Shown here piece by piece: positions 47,057 through 56,222 of a stretch of DNA of 64,000 nucleotides. Position 1 is the stretch's first letter. Each line of letters opens with the position of its first letter. Position numbers and translations under genes: made by a program. The notes below the pieces were generated by a model. That model saw only the letters and a program-made list of their open reading frames with translations, had not been told where the DNA came from and searched no databases. Origin of the DNA: JACCSI01 sp035575715 (GTDB lineage: Bacteria; Acidobacteriota; Vicinamibacteria; Vicinamibacterales; UBA2999); NCBI GenBank assembly GCA_035575715.1, contig DATLXN010000019.1:62001-126000 (forward strand), written 5' to 3'.

Positions 47057-48605
47057 CTCGAACGAGGAATTCCTCGCCGGGTTCATGGATGACTACTTCG
47101 CCGAGTCCGATGAACATCTGACGGCGATTCGGCGGACCTTGCTCGCGACCGAAAGCTCGCGCGACCTCTCAGCGGCAGCGCTCGAAGAGTTGTTCCGCAG
47201 TTTTCACTCGATCAAGGGTTTGTCTGGAATGGTCGAGCTGCGCGAGGCGGAGCTGCTCGCCCATCACATGGAAAGCTACCTGCGCGATCTCCGCGGCAAG
47301 ACGGCGGATCTCACGCCGCAAGGGGTCAGTGCGCTGATCGAAGGCACCCATGCCCTCGAGCAGACGATCGCCGCGCGCAAGAGCAACCAGCCGCAGCCGG
47401 ACACCGCCCGCGTGATGGCGCTGCTGGCTGCCCTGACGGCACCGGTGACCAGCGCCGCGAAAACGCCGGCGTTCGCGGCACCGATCACCGACCCCTTGTC
47501 GACCGACCGCTGGCGTGCAGTCTTCCCGCCGTCCGCAGAGCTGGCGGCGCGCGGCATTGGCGTCGATCGCATTCGATCGCTGCTGCGCGCGCTGCGCGTC
47601 ATCGACCGCAACGCGACCGCACAGGCGCGGTTGATCGACGACATGCTGGACATGGCGCGAATTGCCACCGGCAAATTGCGTATCGAGATGGGCCCCGTCG
47701 ATCTGGTCGCCGCGACAATGGCGGCGCTCGATGTGGTGACGCCCTCGGCTGCCGCCAAAGGCATCACCATCCACCGGGCGCTCGGCACCCGCACCCAGCC
47801 GATCCTCGCCGACAGCGATCGCGTACAGCAGATCGCCTGGAACGTGCTGTGCAACGCGGTCAAGTTCACGCCAAAGGGCGGCTCGATCGGCGTGCGCATT
47901 CAGCAGGATGAGGCGTCGACCCGGTTGATCGTGACCGACAGCGGCAAAGGGATCGAGGCTGATTTCCTGCCGCATGTGTTTGAACGCTTTCGTCAGGCGA
48001 ATTCATCGGTCAACCGCACCGAAGGGGGACTCGGTCTCGGTCTCGCGCTGGTGCAACAGCTCGTCGAGCTGCATGGCGGGACGATCACCGTGAGCAGCGC
48101 CGGTGCCGGCCACGGCTCGACCTTTATCATCACCTTCCCGGCGGTCTCTGACGAGGCGCTGCCGCTCGACCTGCCACTCTCCGCGGCGCCAGCCGTCCTC
48201 GCCTCGCGACATGTGCTGGTGGTCGACGACGAAGAGGACTGGCGCGATCTACTGAGGCAAACCTTCGAATCGCACGGCGCATCGGTGGTCACCGCCGGTT
48301 CGGCACCCGAGGCGTTGCAGCTGCTCAAGGCGCGCGATGCCCGGTTGCCTGACGCGATCGTTGCCGACATCGGGTTACCAGGTGAAGACGGCTTCACGCT
48401 GATTCAAAGTATTCGCTCCGCCGCCGCCGACTGGCGGCACATTCCGGCCATTGCCGTCACGGCTTATGCCGGCGCGGACAAGCGTCGCGCTGCCCTCGAC
48501 GCCGGCTTCGATAGCTATCGCGCCAAACCGATCAGCCCCGACGCGGTGGTCACGGCCGTCGTCGAGTTATTGAAGGGGGACCAGTTCCGTTCCGACGTCT
48601 CGTGA
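47043..48605 (+). CDS. Hpt - histidine kinase ATPase - receiver hybrid (CheA-like order)
   Basis: A 520-residue signalling protein with three parts. Residues 5-105 are an Hpt domain with FRSFHSIKGLSGM, His55 being the likely phospho-site. Residues 170-235 look like the second half of a HisKA dimerisation domain (AQARLIDDMLDMARIATGKL), but the preceding H-box with its histidine is absent. Residues 250-370 are the ATPase with WNVLCNAVKFTPKGG, VTDSGKGIE and GGLGLGLALV. Residues 395-515 are a receiver (VVDDEEDWRD, IVADIGLPGEDGF, YRAKPI). No sensor or membrane segment is present. Coupled to the CheY-like gene upstream and to the SpeE-like gene downstream. Confidence 0.85.
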   Translation: MSNPDSNEEFLAGFMDDYFAESDEHLTAIRRTLLATESSRDLSAAALEELFRSFHSIKGLSGMVELREAELLAHHMESYLRDLRGKTADLTPQGVSALIEGTHALEQTIAARKSNQPQPDTARVMALLAALTAPVTSAAKTPAFAAPITDPLSTDRWRAVFPPSAELAARGIGVDRIRSLLRALRVIDRNATAQARLIDDMLDMARIATGKLRIEMGPVDLVAATMAALDVVTPSAAAKGITIHRALGTRTQPILADSDRVQQIAWNVLCNAVKFTPKGGSIGVRIQQDEASTRLIVTDSGKGIEADFLPHVFERFRQANSSVNRTEGGLGLGLALVQQLVELHGGTITVSSAGAGHGSTFIITFPAVSDEALPLDLPLSAAPAVLASRHVLVVDDEEDWRDLLRQTFESHGASVVTAGSAPEALQLLKARDARLPDAIVADIGLPGEDGFTLIQSIRSAAADWRHIPAIAVTAYAGADKRRAALDAGFDSYRAKPISPDAVVTAVVELLKGDQFRSDVS

Positions 48606-50659
48606 CGCGACTACCAGCCGGCGCGATCGTCGCCGTCGCCTCGAGCGCAGTCCTGCTGTTCGCCCTCGAACCCTTTGTCGCCAAAGTACTCCTGCCGCGA
48701 ATGGGCGGCTCCCCGGCGACCTGGAACACCTGCGTCATGGTGTTTCAAGCGCTACTCCTCGCCGGGTATTGGTACAGTGCGCTCCTGGCGCGGGTCGACG
48801 ATCTGAAGCGAGCCATTCAGTCGCATATCGCGCTGGTCACCATCTCGATCGTGGCGTGGCCGTTTTCGACACGGCTGTTGTGGTCTGACCCGCCGGTCGG
48901 CTGGCCGGCGGTCGTGTGGATAGCCACGGCGACCGCGGCGGCCGTCGGATTACCGTTCATCCTTCTCTCGGCCACCTCGCCCCTGATTCAAGTCTGGCTC
49001 GCACGCACTGCCCCGCATCGGAATGTGCATCGCCTCTACGCGGTGTCCAGCGCGGCGAGCGTGGGTGGCCTGGTTGGTTACGTCGCGGTGATTGAGCCAT
49101 GGGTCGGTGTCGCCCGCCAATCCCTGCTCCTGCTCGTGGCCTACACCTTGGCGATGCTGGTGACGCTGGCGTTCGCCTGGACATTGACCGAGGCCGCGCC
49201 AGCGGCGGTGGCCACCGCGACGACTCTGGAAGCCAGGGGTCCCAAGGCATGGCGGCCGATCTTCTGGCTGGCGCTGGCGACCGCTGCGTCGGGCACCCTC
49301 TACGCCGTCAACACCTACGTGACGACCGACATCGCTGCATTCCCGCTGCTGTGGGTCATTCCACTTGCTCTGTTTCTGCTGGCCTTCGCGTATGGCTACT
49401 CGCGGTTTGCCGAACGACATCTGGATGCGTTGCTTGGCGTGGCATTGCTGGTCGTCGGCGCCGCGCTGGTCAACAGTTTGTGGTTCACCGCCATGGTTCC
49501 GACGTGGTTCGACCTTGCGCTGGCACTGTGCGCGCTGACGATGGCCGTCGCCGGCCTGGCCGCCGAACTGGCGCGAACACGCCCTGCCGCCGACCATCTG
49601 CCGGCGTATTACTCAATCATCTGCATCGGGGGTGTACTCGCGGGTGTCCTGTCCGTCGTGGTATTGCCGTGGGCGTGGTCAACGCTGGCGGCACTGGCGA
49701 CCAGCGCCGGTGCCATCCCGGAGTATCCCGTGGCGCTGTGGTTAGCATTAGCCCTGATCGCCGGATCACGAGGGGATCGGCGCAGTCGATTGTTTGTCGT
49801 CGTGGTGGCGGCGATGGTGATTGTCGCAGTGGTCGTTCCAGCGCGAACCTCGAGGGCGACGATCCTCTTTGAAGCGCGCAATTTTTTTGGCACCGTCCGC
49901 GTGCAACATGATGCGCAACTGAATGCGCGCGTATTTCGACACGGCACCACTGTTCACGGCCTGCAACGTCTGGATCACCCAGATGCACCGGCCGGTTATT
50001 ACCATCGCGACAGCCCGATCGGCCTGTTGATCGCCGCCACGACGCCGCGCCGCGTCTTGGTGCTCGGACTCGGCGTGGGCACGCTCGCCGCCTACGCGCA
50101 GCCAGGCGATCGCTACACGTTTCTCGAGATCGACCCGCTGGTGGCGCGCATCGCCGACGACCCGCGCTGGTTCTCCCACGTGAGCGCCGCGCGATCCAAA
50201 GGCGTCACGGTTGACGTGCAGATTGGCGACGCGCGGTTGTTGGCCGCGCGCTTCCCGGATCAATCGTTTGATTTGATCGTGATGGACGCGTTTGCGTCGG
50301 ATTCGGTGCCGGTGCATTTATTGACGCTGGAAGCGCTCGATCTCTATCGACGGAAACTGACGCCCGCCGGTGCCATTGCGATCAACGTGTCCAATCGTTT
50401 TTTTGATTTCGTACCAGTACTGGTGGGCGCCGCCGAGGCGCGACGCTTCGGCTGGGCGGTCGCGGAGCGGGAGGGTCTGCATCCCACCGAATTCTCGTCG
50501 AGCTGGTTCGTGTTGACGGCGACTCGATCCGGGGCACTGGCCGCCGGACTCCACGGCGATGATTGGCAGCGTACGGGCATTGCGCCCCGCACGCCGTGGA
50601 CTGACGATCGAGCCAACCTGTTGGGCGCGTTACGGTTGTGGCGGGTGCCCGACCGGTAA
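48602..50659 (+). CDS. Membrane-fused SpeE-like protein (spermidine synthase domain)
   Basis: A 685-residue protein. Residues 1-415 have about 12 helices (FALEPFVAKVLLPRMGGSPA is a hallmark of this group). Residues 430-650 are a Rossmann SpeE-like domain: RRVLVLGLGVGTLAAY, YTFLEIDPLVARIA, VQIGDARLLAARF and LIVMDAFASDSVPVHLLT. The family is annotated as fused spermidine synthase, but its real reaction is not established and aminopropyl transfer is uncertain. GTG 48602 overlaps the kinase stop. A second member starts at 62786. Confidence 0.85.
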   Translation: MTRLPAGAIVAVASSAVLLFALEPFVAKVLLPRMGGSPATWNTCVMVFQALLLAGYWYSALLARVDDLKRAIQSHIALVTISIVAWPFSTRLLWSDPPVGWPAVVWIATATAAAVGLPFILLSATSPLIQVWLARTAPHRNVHRLYAVSSAASVGGLVGYVAVIEPWVGVARQSLLLLVAYTLAMLVTLAFAWTLTEAAPAAVATATTLEARGPKAWRPIFWLALATAASGTLYAVNTYVTTDIAAFPLLWVIPLALFLLAFAYGYSRFAERHLDALLGVALLVVGAALVNSLWFTAMVPTWFDLALALCALTMAVAGLAAELARTRPAADHLPAYYSIICIGGVLAGVLSVVVLPWAWSTLAALATSAGAIPEYPVALWLALALIAGSRGDRRSRLFVVVVAAMVIVAVVVPARTSRATILFEARNFFGTVRVQHDAQLNARVFRHGTTVHGLQRLDHPDAPAGYYHRDSPIGLLIAATTPRRVLVLGLGVGTLAAYAQPGDRYTFLEIDPLVARIADDPRWFSHVSAARSKGVTVDVQIGDARLLAARFPDQSFDLIVMDAFASDSVPVHLLTLEALDLYRRKLTPAGAIAINVSNRFFDFVPVLVGAAEARRFGWAVAEREGLHPTEFSSSWFVLTATRSGALAAGLHGDDWQRTGIAPRTPWTDDRANLLGALRLWRVPDR

Positions 50660-50714
50660 GCTCCAGCCTCGACCGCGGCGTATACTCGCCTGCGAGCTCA
50701 CGCAGGAGGTAGTT

Positions 50715-51743
50715 GTGCGGAATCATCTGTATCTTGGCCTTGCCGGTACGGCGCTCTTGACCGGCCTGGTGGTCGCCCAGGTGCCGACAACGCGTCTGAA
50801 TCCGGTCATCGAGTTGCTGGAGCAGAAGAAGCCGGTGTTCGGGCTTTACGCGCCGAGTAACCGCCGGCCCGGCGGCCCCGGTGGTCCTGGCGCGCCTGCA
50901 GGACGACCTGGCGCCGCGCCTCCGGTTACGCCGGCACCCGCGGCTGCACCGACAAAAACACCGGCCGAACTCGCCCAGGAGGCGGTCGCCTACAAGCACA
51001 GCGACTTTGTGTTCGACGGCAGCATGGAGGGGGGCCTCGAGCGCGCGCTCCCCGCCTTTACCGAGCTGGTCGCGGCGATGCACATGGCCGGCGCCCTCAG
51101 CAAGTCGCCACACCGGTTGACGCATCCCTTGATCGTCAAAACGCCTGAACTCGACGAACCGACCATTCATGCCGACATTGCACGTCAATTGAATCTCGGT
51201 GTCAGCGGCCTGATGTTGCCGACGGCGGAAAGCGGCGAGCAGGTTCGTCGCGCCATTGCGGCGATGCGCTTCAAATCCCATAGCGGCACCCGCCCGGACA
51301 CGGTTGGCAACGCGCCGGCGTTCTGGGGGATGAGTGAACAGGAATACAAGCAACGCGCCGACGTCTGGCCGCTCAATCCGCGTGGCGAGTTGATCAACTG
51401 GACGATCATCGAAAGTAAAGAAGGCCTGGCCAAGGTGCGTGAGATTGCGGCGGTCAAAGGTGTCGGCGTGCTGTGGCCCGGCGCCGGCACACTGCGCGGG
51501 CTGTTCACGACCACCAACGCCGCCGGCGAACGCACGTTCGACGAAAAAAGTTGGGAAGCGGCGATTCAAACGGTCGCCTCGGCCTGCAAAGAATTCAATG
51601 TCGCCTGCGGGTTCCCGGCCAACGAGAAAGACATCGAGATGCGCATGAAGCAAGGCTTCAGCGTGTTCGTGATGAATTGGGGCGACGGCGGATTCCGGAC
51701 GGTCGAAGCCGGCCGCCGGCTGTCGAATCGGCCGACGCACTAA
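50715..51743 (+). CDS. Exported HpcH/HpaI aldolase-like protein
   Basis: A 342-residue protein. GTG 50715 follows AGGAGG by 5 bases and begins a signal peptide (RNHLYLGLAGTALLTGLVVA). Residues 40-75 are a Gly/Pro/Ala linker (PGGPGGPGAPAGRPGAAPP). The rest resembles the HpcH/HpaI fold: SDFVFDGSMEGG, LNLGVSGLMLPTAESGEQV, VLWPGAGTLRG and VACGFPANEKDIEMRMKQGF. Members normally cleave 2-keto-3-deoxy acids with pyruvate release in the cytoplasm; export is unusual, so the activity is uncertain. Confidence 0.75.
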   Translation: MRNHLYLGLAGTALLTGLVVAQVPTTRLNPVIELLEQKKPVFGLYAPSNRRPGGPGGPGAPAGRPGAAPPVTPAPAAAPTKTPAELAQEAVAYKHSDFVFDGSMEGGLERALPAFTELVAAMHMAGALSKSPHRLTHPLIVKTPELDEPTIHADIARQLNLGVSGLMLPTAESGEQVRRAIAAMRFKSHSGTRPDTVGNAPAFWGMSEQEYKQRADVWPLNPRGELINWTIIESKEGLAKVREIAAVKGVGVLWPGAGTLRGLFTTTNAAGERTFDEKSWEAAIQTVASACKEFNVACGFPANEKDIEMRMKQGFSVFVMNWGDGGFRTVEAGRRLSNRPTH

Positions 51744-51802
51744 TGAGTAGGGATCGGTCGTCAGTCGTCGAGATCCGGTGCCGACGGCTGGCCCCTGGCG
51801 GC

Positions 51803-51843
51803 TGACCACTGACCACTGACCACCGACCACTGACCACCGACCC
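51803..51843. repeat. TGACCAC heptamer array
   Basis: Five units, TGACCAC x3, CGACCAC, TGACCAC, followed by CGACC, lie in the 196-base gap between the aldolase-like and methyltransferase genes. It is the same family as the array at 44826-44880. The rest of the gap holds no recognisable gene; an A/T-richer block at 51880-51900 may hold a promoter. Confidence 0.8.
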
Positions 51844-51939
51844 TTCGGCGAACATGGCGGGGCGTCGCGCCAGGTAAGGAATTTCGTTTTTCATTCGGAC
51901 CGATAGTCACCTGTATCGTATTGCCCTGGGAGAGCCTCA

Positions 51940-52731
51940 ATGAACGTACGTGTCGTCCGTCGCTCGATCGCTTTCACGTTTGGCTTCTTGCTGTATGCGC
52001 TGTCGGCCATCGCGCAGACCACCAAGCCGTATGAACCGCAGGTCGGTCAGGCCGGCAAGGACGTGGTCTGGGTGCCGACGCCGCAAGTGTTGGTCGAGAA
52101 GATGCTCGACATGGCCAAGGTTACACCGCAGGACTTCGTCATCGACCTCGGCTCCGGCGACGGCCGCACGGTGATCACCGCCGCCAAGCGGGGCGCGCGC
52201 GCGATGGGCATCGAATACAACCCCGACATGGTTGAACTCGCCAAGCGCAACGCCACCGCCGCCGGCGTGGCGACCGATCGCGCGACCTTCTTGAAAGCCG
52301 ACCTCTTCGAGACCGACCTGTCGAAGGCGCAAGTGATCACGATGTTCCTGTTGCCGTCGATCAACATCAAGCTGCGGCCGAAAATCCTCGACCTCAAGCC
52401 CGGCACCCGCATCGTGACCAACTCATTCACCATGGAGGACTGGCAGGCGGACGAGTCACAGACGGTGACCGACGACTGCACCAGCTGGTGCACCGCGCAT
52501 CTGTGGATCGTTCCCGCCAAAGTCGAAGGCACGTGGCAGACGCCGCAAGGCGCGCTAACGCTGAAGCAGGAGTTTCAGATGATCTCGGGAACGATGGGTT
52601 CGGCGCCGATCACCGAAGGCCGCCTGCGCGGCGACCAGATCGAATTCACCGGCGGGGGCCGGAAATACACCGGCACGGTGAATGGAAATACGATTACCGG
52701 CGCCGGCGGCTTTACCGCGACCCGTAAGTAA
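51940..52731 (+). CDS. Class I SAM methyltransferase-like protein with signal peptide
   Basis: A 263-residue protein. Residues 1-25 are a signal peptide (TFGFLLYALSAIAQ). Residues 40-190 are a class I methyltransferase: PTPQVLVEKMLDMAKVTPQD, motif I VIDLGSGDGRTVITAA, MGIEYNPDMVELAKR and FLKADLFETDLSKAQVITMF. Residues 195-263 are a beta-rich tail (WQTPQGALTLKQEFQMISGT; GGRKYTGTVNGNTITGAGGF). The SAM site is intact, yet SAM is not expected outside the cytoplasm. The start follows GGGAGAG by 5 bases. Confidence 0.8.
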   Translation: MNVRVVRRSIAFTFGFLLYALSAIAQTTKPYEPQVGQAGKDVVWVPTPQVLVEKMLDMAKVTPQDFVIDLGSGDGRTVITAAKRGARAMGIEYNPDMVELAKRNATAAGVATDRATFLKADLFETDLSKAQVITMFLLPSINIKLRPKILDLKPGTRIVTNSFTMEDWQADESQTVTDDCTSWCTAHLWIVPAKVEGTWQTPQGALTLKQEFQMISGTMGSAPITEGRLRGDQIEFTGGGRKYTGTVNGNTITGAGGFTATRK

Positions 52732-52754
52732 ACCACCGAAGTAATCTGTGGTTT
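52730..52754. terminator. Bidirectional hairpin between convergent genes
   Basis: AAACCAC (52730-52736) and GTGGTTT (52748-52754) form a perfect 7-bp stem with an 11-base loop, just after the methyltransferase stop and just before the end of the convergent esterase gene. The A and T ends give short U tracts on both strands. Confidence 0.55.
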
Positions 52755-52759
52755 GCTCC

Positions 52760-53401
52760 TCACCTAATCAGTGGTTGCACATACACCCACACGGTGTCTG
52801 CAATCCGTTTCGCCCCGGCCGCATTGGGATGAATCATGTCGTCCATGTTCATTGCCGGATCGAGCGCGACCCCGGCGAGCAGGAATGGCACTAACGGAAC
52901 GTTGTGCTCGCGCGCGAGGGCCGGGAAGACATTGTGAAAGGCCAGGGTGTAATTCCAGCCGTGGAGCGGTGGCGTTTCCATCCCGCACAACAGCACGCGC
53001 ACCCCGCGCGCTTTGGTCCTGGTAATGATCTCGGACAGGTTGCGCGCAAGGATGCCGACATCGACGCCGCGCAATCCATCGTTGGCGCCCAGCGCCAGAA
53101 TCAAAATCTCGGGTGTTTGCGCCAGCAGGTCATCGAGGCGTTGCAAGCCGCCGCTGCTGGTGTCGCCGCGGACGCCAGCATTGATCACAGTCCACGGCAG
53201 ACGTGCGTCGTTGATGCGGGTCTGGAGGATTGAGGGAAATCCGTCAGAACGTGACGGGGAGACTGAAAGGCTGTCGCCCAGAACCGCGATAGGTTTGGGC
53301 GACGCCACGGTTGCGACTTGAGACGGACTCGTCACCGCTGCCGAATTGCAGGCGGTGGCGAGTACGGCAAAGACCAGGGCATAACTGACGACAGACTTCA
53401 T
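52760..53401 (-). CDS. GDSL/SGNH esterase lipoprotein (TesA-like)
   Basis: A 213-residue lipoprotein with lipobox VLATAC at about residues 13-18. Catalytic blocks are complete: IAVLGDSLSVSPSR (Ser), VINAGVRGDTSSGG (Gly), LALGANDGLRG (Asn) and DDMIHPNAAGAKR (Asp-His). It hydrolyses short acyl esters or thioesters in the periplasm. It resembles E. coli TesA but has a lipid anchor. Confidence 0.9.
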   Translation of the reverse strand: MKSVVSYALVFAVLATACNSAAVTSPSQVATVASPKPIAVLGDSLSVSPSRSDGFPSILQTRINDARLPWTVINAGVRGDTSSGGLQRLDDLLAQTPEILILALGANDGLRGVDVGILARNLSEIITRTKARGVRVLLCGMETPPLHGWNYTLAFHNVFPALAREHNVPLVPFLLAGVALDPAMNMDDMIHPNAAGAKRIADTVWVYVQPLIR

Positions 53402-53428
53402 CGTCGCGCTATCAACCCCCCGGCCGGG

Positions 53429-53638
53429 TTACGCCGGCTGGACGTTTTCGGCGCGCGGTCCCTTGGGGCCCTGGCCCTTCTGGAACGTCACCGCCTGGCC
53501 TTCGCGGAGCGAGTCGAATGACACGCCGTTGCAGGCTGACTGGTGAAAGAAATATTCGCTGCCGTCTTCGGCTGCGACAAAGCCGAAGCCCTTGTCGTGA
53601 ATCAGCCGCTTGATAGTACCGTTGGTCGTTGCTGCCAT
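53429..53638 (-). CDS. Cold-shock domain protein
   Basis: A 69-residue OB-fold RNA/DNA-binding protein. RNP1 is DKGFGFVA; RNP2 is changed to YFFHQSA instead of the usual VFVHFS, and the C terminus is KGPRAENVQPA. ATG 53638 has AAGGA 9 bases upstream; the frame extends to 53686 without family character. It may act as an RNA chaperone. A 5' leader is probable but no thermosensor structure was identified. Confidence 0.9.
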   Translation of the reverse strand: MAATTNGTIKRLIHDKGFGFVAAEDGSEYFFHQSACNGVSFDSLREGQAVTFQKGQGPKGPRAENVQPA

Positions 53639-53793
53639 AGTGAGAGTCCTTCTTGTTAGGTGATTTACGCCGCGCGGGGCGCTCAAACGGTGAGGTGGGA
53701 GGGCAGAATCCGCGTGGGGCGTAGTTCTGAGTCCAGAGCTATTCTGAATCCAGAGCCTTCGACTGTATCACCAATATCTTCGTTTGTGACCAA

Positions 53794-55659
53794 ATGAATA
53801 AGCCCGTCCATTCGCTTGAAATCCGCGGCACGCTCGCGCGCGACTACGGCGACGTGCTGACCTCAGCTGCGCTGCGTGCGCTTGAAACCCTCGCACCGCT
53901 CGATAAACAGAGGAAAACCGTGATGGCGGGCCGATTGACGCGTCGCGCCGCACGGGCGAGAGACCGCCAACCCATCCGATTTTTACCGGCCGACGGCAGT
54001 ATCCCGGGCACAAATACCTCGGTCGAAAGCGCGCGAAACGGTGCATTTGTGGGAAGCGCCATCCCCGCAGACCTTCAGCGGCAATGGATCCAGGGTACCG
54101 GGCCGGCCGCTCGTCCGCAGGCACCGATCGCGCAAAGCCTCCGCAATGTCGCCTACGCCCTGCTCTCCGGCGGCGATGGATGGATGTTCGACGGGGAAGA
54201 CGCCCTAGGACAGTTGTCGACGATGTCGCTCGATAACCAACGCAATCTGAAACTGGCCGTGCATCGCGATCGCGCGTTCCTCGAGGTCGCCGAACAGGTC
54301 GCCGCGGAGATGAATCAGTGGTCGCGTGCTTTTCTCGGTCGCGCGATCGTCGCCGACTGGCGTGCACAACTCGAGTTCACGACGCTGATCTTCCGCGCGC
54401 GCGGCCTGCACCTCGACGATCGTCACGTGCGTCACCTCACCGGTGAGGGCTTCTCCGCATCGATCGCCGACGCTGCACTGTTTGTCGTCAGCAATCACGC
54501 GCAGCTTTGCGCCCGCGGCGCGTCGGTGGTGTTGTACTTGCCCAAAATTCAAACCGCGGAGGAGGCGGCGTGGTGGCACCTGATGCTGTCGACCCTCGAG
54601 GAACATCTCGGCCTCGGGGTGGGGACCATCAAGGTCTACGTGCTGGTCGAGCAGATTGAAGCGTGCTTTCAGTTGATGGAGATCCGCGCCGTTCTCGCAC
54701 CGCGGTTGATCGGCTTCAACACCGGCCGCTGGGATTACATCAACAGCGTGTCAGACGCGATGGCCTGGGATCCAGACTTTATCAACCCAAATATCGACGA
54801 GGTGACGATGGCCTACGGCTACATGCGGCATTACGAAGACCGCGTGCGGCGTGCCGTCAATACTCCGGACTCACAGGGGCAATGCGCGCTGTGGCAAGGC
54901 GGCATGGAGCCGAACATCCCTGTGGGATCGGCTGCCGGCGTCGAGGCGGGAATGAAGCGGGCCATCGCCGGCGCCGAGCGTGAACAACGCGAAGGCGCCA
55001 GTGGCAAATGGGTCGCCCATTGGAAGATGGTGCACATCGTCCGACCAGTCTGGGAGCGTGCCGGTGCCGTCAATCAGCGTGGCCGCATCTTTCCGCCGCT
55101 GACCTACACCGACGCCGACGCGGCCGCGTTGACTCACCTCGACGCGGCGCCACGCACCGACCGCGGTGCGCGCGATCTGATCAGTGTTGGGCTGCAGTAC
55201 GGCAATGCCTTTCTGCAAGGGTTGCAGGCCGCCGCACTCAAGCCAGCCGACTTCTTCGGCAATGATGATGTCCTCTACCTGATGGAGGACATGGCCACCG
55301 GCGAGATTCGCTTGGGTATCTTGTGGGAGTGGCTGCACAAGCAGGCAGTGATGACTGATGGCAGCAGGTTCGGCAGTCAGGTCTTCACCCGCCTGCTCGA
55401 TGAGGAATATGCCAAGCTGCTGGCGGCCAGCGATCGCGACGTGCACGATCAGTCGAAGCAGACGACGCTGCCGATCGCGCGGGAGATCGTCGAGGTGTAT
55501 GTCGGCAACTCCGTCAAGTTGCCGTGGTACATCGATTTGCTCAACATGACTTTGGAAAGCCGCGACCTGGCCGAAGCCCGGACGCGCATTCGCCGTCTGG
55601 TCGATACGTTTCAGACAGGTGGCATGAGAATCACGGAGAATCAGACATGGCCAGCCTGA
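53794..55659 (+). CDS. aceB: Malate synthase (AceB-like)
   Basis: A 621-residue enzyme condensing glyoxylate and acetyl-CoA to malate. The barrel core is recognisable: YALLSGGDGWMFDGEDALGQ, VVLYLPKIQTAEEAAWW, IKVYVLVEQIEACFQLMEI, LIGFNTGRWDYINSVSDAM (catalytic Arg) and GGMEPNIPVG. GKWVAHWKMVHIVRPVW corresponds to the WVAHPGL block. It is about 90 residues longer than E. coli AceB. No isocitrate lyase is in the window. It begins a five-gene coupled set and overlaps the EfpL gene by 13 bases. Confidence 0.8.
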   Translation: MNKPVHSLEIRGTLARDYGDVLTSAALRALETLAPLDKQRKTVMAGRLTRRAARARDRQPIRFLPADGSIPGTNTSVESARNGAFVGSAIPADLQRQWIQGTGPAARPQAPIAQSLRNVAYALLSGGDGWMFDGEDALGQLSTMSLDNQRNLKLAVHRDRAFLEVAEQVAAEMNQWSRAFLGRAIVADWRAQLEFTTLIFRARGLHLDDRHVRHLTGEGFSASIADAALFVVSNHAQLCARGASVVLYLPKIQTAEEAAWWHLMLSTLEEHLGLGVGTIKVYVLVEQIEACFQLMEIRAVLAPRLIGFNTGRWDYINSVSDAMAWDPDFINPNIDEVTMAYGYMRHYEDRVRRAVNTPDSQGQCALWQGGMEPNIPVGSAAGVEAGMKRAIAGAEREQREGASGKWVAHWKMVHIVRPVWERAGAVNQRGRIFPPLTYTDADAAALTHLDAAPRTDRGARDLISVGLQYGNAFLQGLQAAALKPADFFGNDDVLYLMEDMATGEIRLGILWEWLHKQAVMTDGSRFGSQVFTRLLDEEYAKLLAASDRDVHDQSKQTTLPIAREIVEVYVGNSVKLPWYIDLLNMTLESRDLAEARTRIRRLVDTFQTGGMRITENQTWPA

Positions 55660-56222
55660 TGGAAGCGATCAGTATCAAGCGGAAGACGTTTTTCGAATTC
55701 GAGGACGCACCGTATGTGTGCGTCGAGGTCGAGGTGTCCAAGCCCACCGCGCGCGGCGGGCAGACGCTGGTGCGCCTGAAGATGCGCAATCTGCTGACCC
55801 GCGCGGTCTTCGACAAGACCTTCAAAGCCGGCGAGAAGTTCAAGGAGCCGGACTTGGTGGTCATCCCCGCGTCGTATTCGTACTCGAGCGGCGACGCCTA
55901 CCATTTCATGGACCAGCACAGCTTTGAAGAATTGACCTTGCGCGCCGACCTGCTCGGTGACGACCGTCTGCTGCTCGCCGACAATCAGGACGTCCAGATC
56001 CAGAAGTTCAACGGCAACCCGATCGGCATGCAGCTGCCGCCGCACGTCGAACTGACGGTCACCGATACCGAGCCTGGTGTGCGCGGCGATACCGCCAGCG
56101 GCAGCGTGACCAAAGCCGCGACGCTCGAGACCGGGCTCGAGATTCGGGTGCCGCTGTTCATCAAGGAGGGTGAGAAGGTCAAAGTCCACACCGAGACGCA
56201 CGAGTTTGCAGGCCGCGCCTGA
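55647..56222 (+). CDS. Elongation factor P-like protein, EfpL/YeiP type
   Basis: A 191-residue three-domain factor that binds the ribosomal E site and relieves stalling at proline motifs. The domain I loop reads SKPTARGGQTLVRLKMRNL, which matches the EfpL loop (SPTARGA) with arginine at the tip, not the KPGKG loop of EF-P. Later blocks are YHFMDQHSFEELTL, GMQLPPHVELTVTDTEPGVR and LETGLEIRVPLFIKEGEKV. ATG 55647 follows ACGGAG by 8 bases. Co-transcription with malate synthase and oxidoreductases is unusual. Confidence 0.85.
   Translation: MASLMEAISIKRKTFFEFEDAPYVCVEVEVSKPTARGGQTLVRLKMRNLLTRAVFDKTFKAGEKFKEPDLVVIPASYSYSSGDAYHFMDQHSFEELTLRADLLGDDRLLLADNQDVQIQKFNGNPIGMQLPPHVELTVTDTEPGVRGDTASGSVTKAATLETGLEIRVPLFIKEGEKVKVHTETHEFAGRA

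Noticed and set aside
53639..53793. Cold-shock RNA thermosensor in the csp leader
   Set aside because: The leader is short, partly repetitive, and no conserved cold-box-like structure could be drawn by eye.
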